Positions 63,189 to 64,000 of a stretch of DNA of 64,000 bases are shown here, piece after piece. A program made the position numbers and the translations under genes. How positions within the stretch are numbered: the first letter of the stretch is position 1; every line of letters starts with the position of its first letter. The notes under the pieces were generated by a model, which was not told where the DNA came from, searched no databases, and saw only the letters and a list, made by a program, of their open reading frames with translations. The DNA comes from Sphingomonas sp. A2-49 (GTDB lineage: Bacteria; Pseudomonadota; Alphaproteobacteria; Sphingomonadales; Sphingomonadaceae): the NCBI RefSeq assembly GCF_025548555.1, contig NZ_JAJLPA010000002.1, positions 124,001 through 188,000 on the forward strand, in the 5' to 3' direction.

Positions 63189-64000
63189 CTAAAAACGTAA
63201 TGATGCGTCCACGCCGAAGGTACGCGGCACGTTGAAGTTTCCGTAATCGCCGAGGATGCCGCCGTTGTTGCCAACCCGCAGCACATTTGGCACGCCGGCT
63301 GCCGCCGTGGTTTGTACCGCCGGCAGGCTGTTCGACGGATCACGGCGATAGACGTAATGCTCATTGAACAAATTGCGACTCCAGATGCCGATCGTCAGCG
63401 TCTGCCCACCGCCGCTGCCGAGCCCGATGTCGGCGAGATTGATGCGGCCATTGACGATAAAGGATGCATCGGCCTTAGTCGCAAATTGATCGAAGGTTTG
63501 CGTCGCCTGCGCATAATTGGCGTCGAGGTGAAACTTAACCCGAGTATCGCCGCCGCCGAAAGGCACCGCATAGTCGATCGCCCCGCTAGCCGCGTTGCGT
63601 GGGGTGAAGACAATGAAGAACTTCTGATCGACCGTCGTCAGATTGCCAGTCGGCACGCCGGCGGCGGAGAACTCGCGGTAGGTGACGGGCACTAGCGGGA
63701 TGTCGGTGTAGGTATAGGCATAGGATGCCGACAGCGTGAGATTGTCCACGGGTTGCACGGTGAGGTCAGCTTCGATGCCGCGGATTTTAGTAGTGCCGGG
63801 CGCATTAAACGTGACCAGGTTGTTGAAGTTGCCGGTCGCGGTTGGCTGGATGGTGCTGAGATCGACCTGGCTGCCCTTGCGATTCATGATGTAGGCGGCG
63901 ACGTTGAAGCGCGCGCGACGATCGAAGAAATCGGTCTTCAGCCCGATCTCGTAGCTCTTCACGTCCTCCGGGTTGAACGCCTGATAGTTCGAGGTGCGCG
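63189..64000 (-). CDS. TonB-dependent receptor, C-terminal part
   Basis: The frame enters from the right edge and gives about 270 residues of beta-barrel: NPEDVKSYEIGLKTDFFDRRARFNVAAYIMNRKGSQVDLS, IRGIEADLTVQPVDNLTLSASYAYTYTDIPLVP, LTIGIWSRNLFNEHYVYRRDPSN, and the end NFNVPRTFGVDASLRF with the terminal Phe needed for barrel insertion. The N-terminal plug is outside the window. Outer-membrane receptor for siderophore or other large ligand; ligand not predictable. Confidence 0.93.
   Translation of the reverse strand, partial: RTSNYQAFNPEDVKSYEIGLKTDFFDRRARFNVAAYIMNRKGSQVDLSTIQPTATGNFNNLVTFNAPGTTKIRGIEADLTVQPVDNLTLSASYAYTYTDIPLVPVTYREFSAAGVPTGNLTTVDQKFFIVFTPRNAASGAIDYAVPFGGGDTRVKFHLDANYAQATQTFDQFATKADASFIVNGRINLADIGLGSGGGQTLTIGIWSRNLFNEHYVYRRDPSNSLPAVQTTAAAGVPNVLRVGNNGGILGDYGNFNVPRTFGVDASLRF

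Noticed and set aside
62849..63364. Upstream extension of the P450 frame
   Set aside because: It runs through IS3 remains and antisense of the TonB receptor; the P450 sequence and a ribosome site begin at 62848.

Overview
The window looks like the accessory DNA (large plasmid or genomic island) of a high-GC alphaproteobacterium, most likely a sphingomonad. This rests on the gene families seen (CzcCBA-type efflux operons, MucR, a BigR-type sulfur operon, IS66, TonB-dependent receptor, alphaproteobacterial-type FliE) and on overall GC-rich codon use. No replication, partition or conjugation gene is visible, so the replicon type is open.

Layout. (1) 1-14.1 kb, minus strand: one very long metal-efflux operon starting at a classic MerR-type promoter (14100-14132) beside a divergent merR gene. 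Order: His-rich protein, CzcC-, CzcB- and CzcA-like subunits, DUF190 PII-like protein, SRPBCC protein, TolC-like protein, small membrane protein, MgtC-like protein, CzcD-like CDF, lipoprotein, ZIP transporter, second CDF, and a P1B-type ATPase with a His-rich linker that runs off the left edge. (2) 14.7-20.7 kb: small ORFs, an intact IS66 element (15390-17905, 8-bp target duplication) inserted at the 3' end of a small gene, CorA, HU and an AbrB-like fragment. (3) 20.6-24.5 kb: a BigR-controlled sulfur (persulfide) detoxification operon with one frameshifted gene. (4) 25.3-26.2 kb: a Xre/MbcA-RES toxin-antitoxin pair whose toxin has an in-frame amber stop. (5) 26.2-30.2 kb: remains of a cus copper efflux operon, with a deletion joining the front of cusC to the back of cusA. 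(6) 30.4-43.1 kb, minus strand: a second czc operon, paralogous to the first (CDF, CzcC, CzcB, CzcA, DUF190, SRPBCC), followed by a Na/Ca exchanger, signal peptidase II, NAD synthetase and a frameshifted MAPEG protein. (7) 43.1-53 kb: merR/pbrR-like gene, ZntA/PbrA-like ATPase with four N-terminal metal-binding-like domains, an aspartyl protease-PDZ protein, FTR1/PbrT-like permease, UppP/PbrB-like phosphatase and a FieF-like CDF. (8) 53-64 kb: MucR-HU pair, decayed IS3 pieces, MlaA, DUF2490, a decayed exchanger copy, small lipoprotein, lipid kinase, YdcZ-like protein, an orphan FliE, a CYP152-like P450 and the end of a TonB receptor.

How it works together. The most striking signal is a set of five near-identical MerR-family promoters (TTGAYC, 19-bp spacer with a CTCTAG/CTGTAG dyad, weak -10). 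They lie upstream of the second czc operon, the protease-PDZ gene, the FTR1 gene and two homologous 57-60-residue lipoproteins located 28 kb apart. The MerR protein at 43.1 kb probably controls them all as one scattered Pb/Zn/Cd-type regulon. With the ATPase, UppP and LspA this resembles the pbr lead-resistance system taken apart and extended with new parts: the protease-PDZ protein and the CVRE(F/H)GP lipoprotein family.
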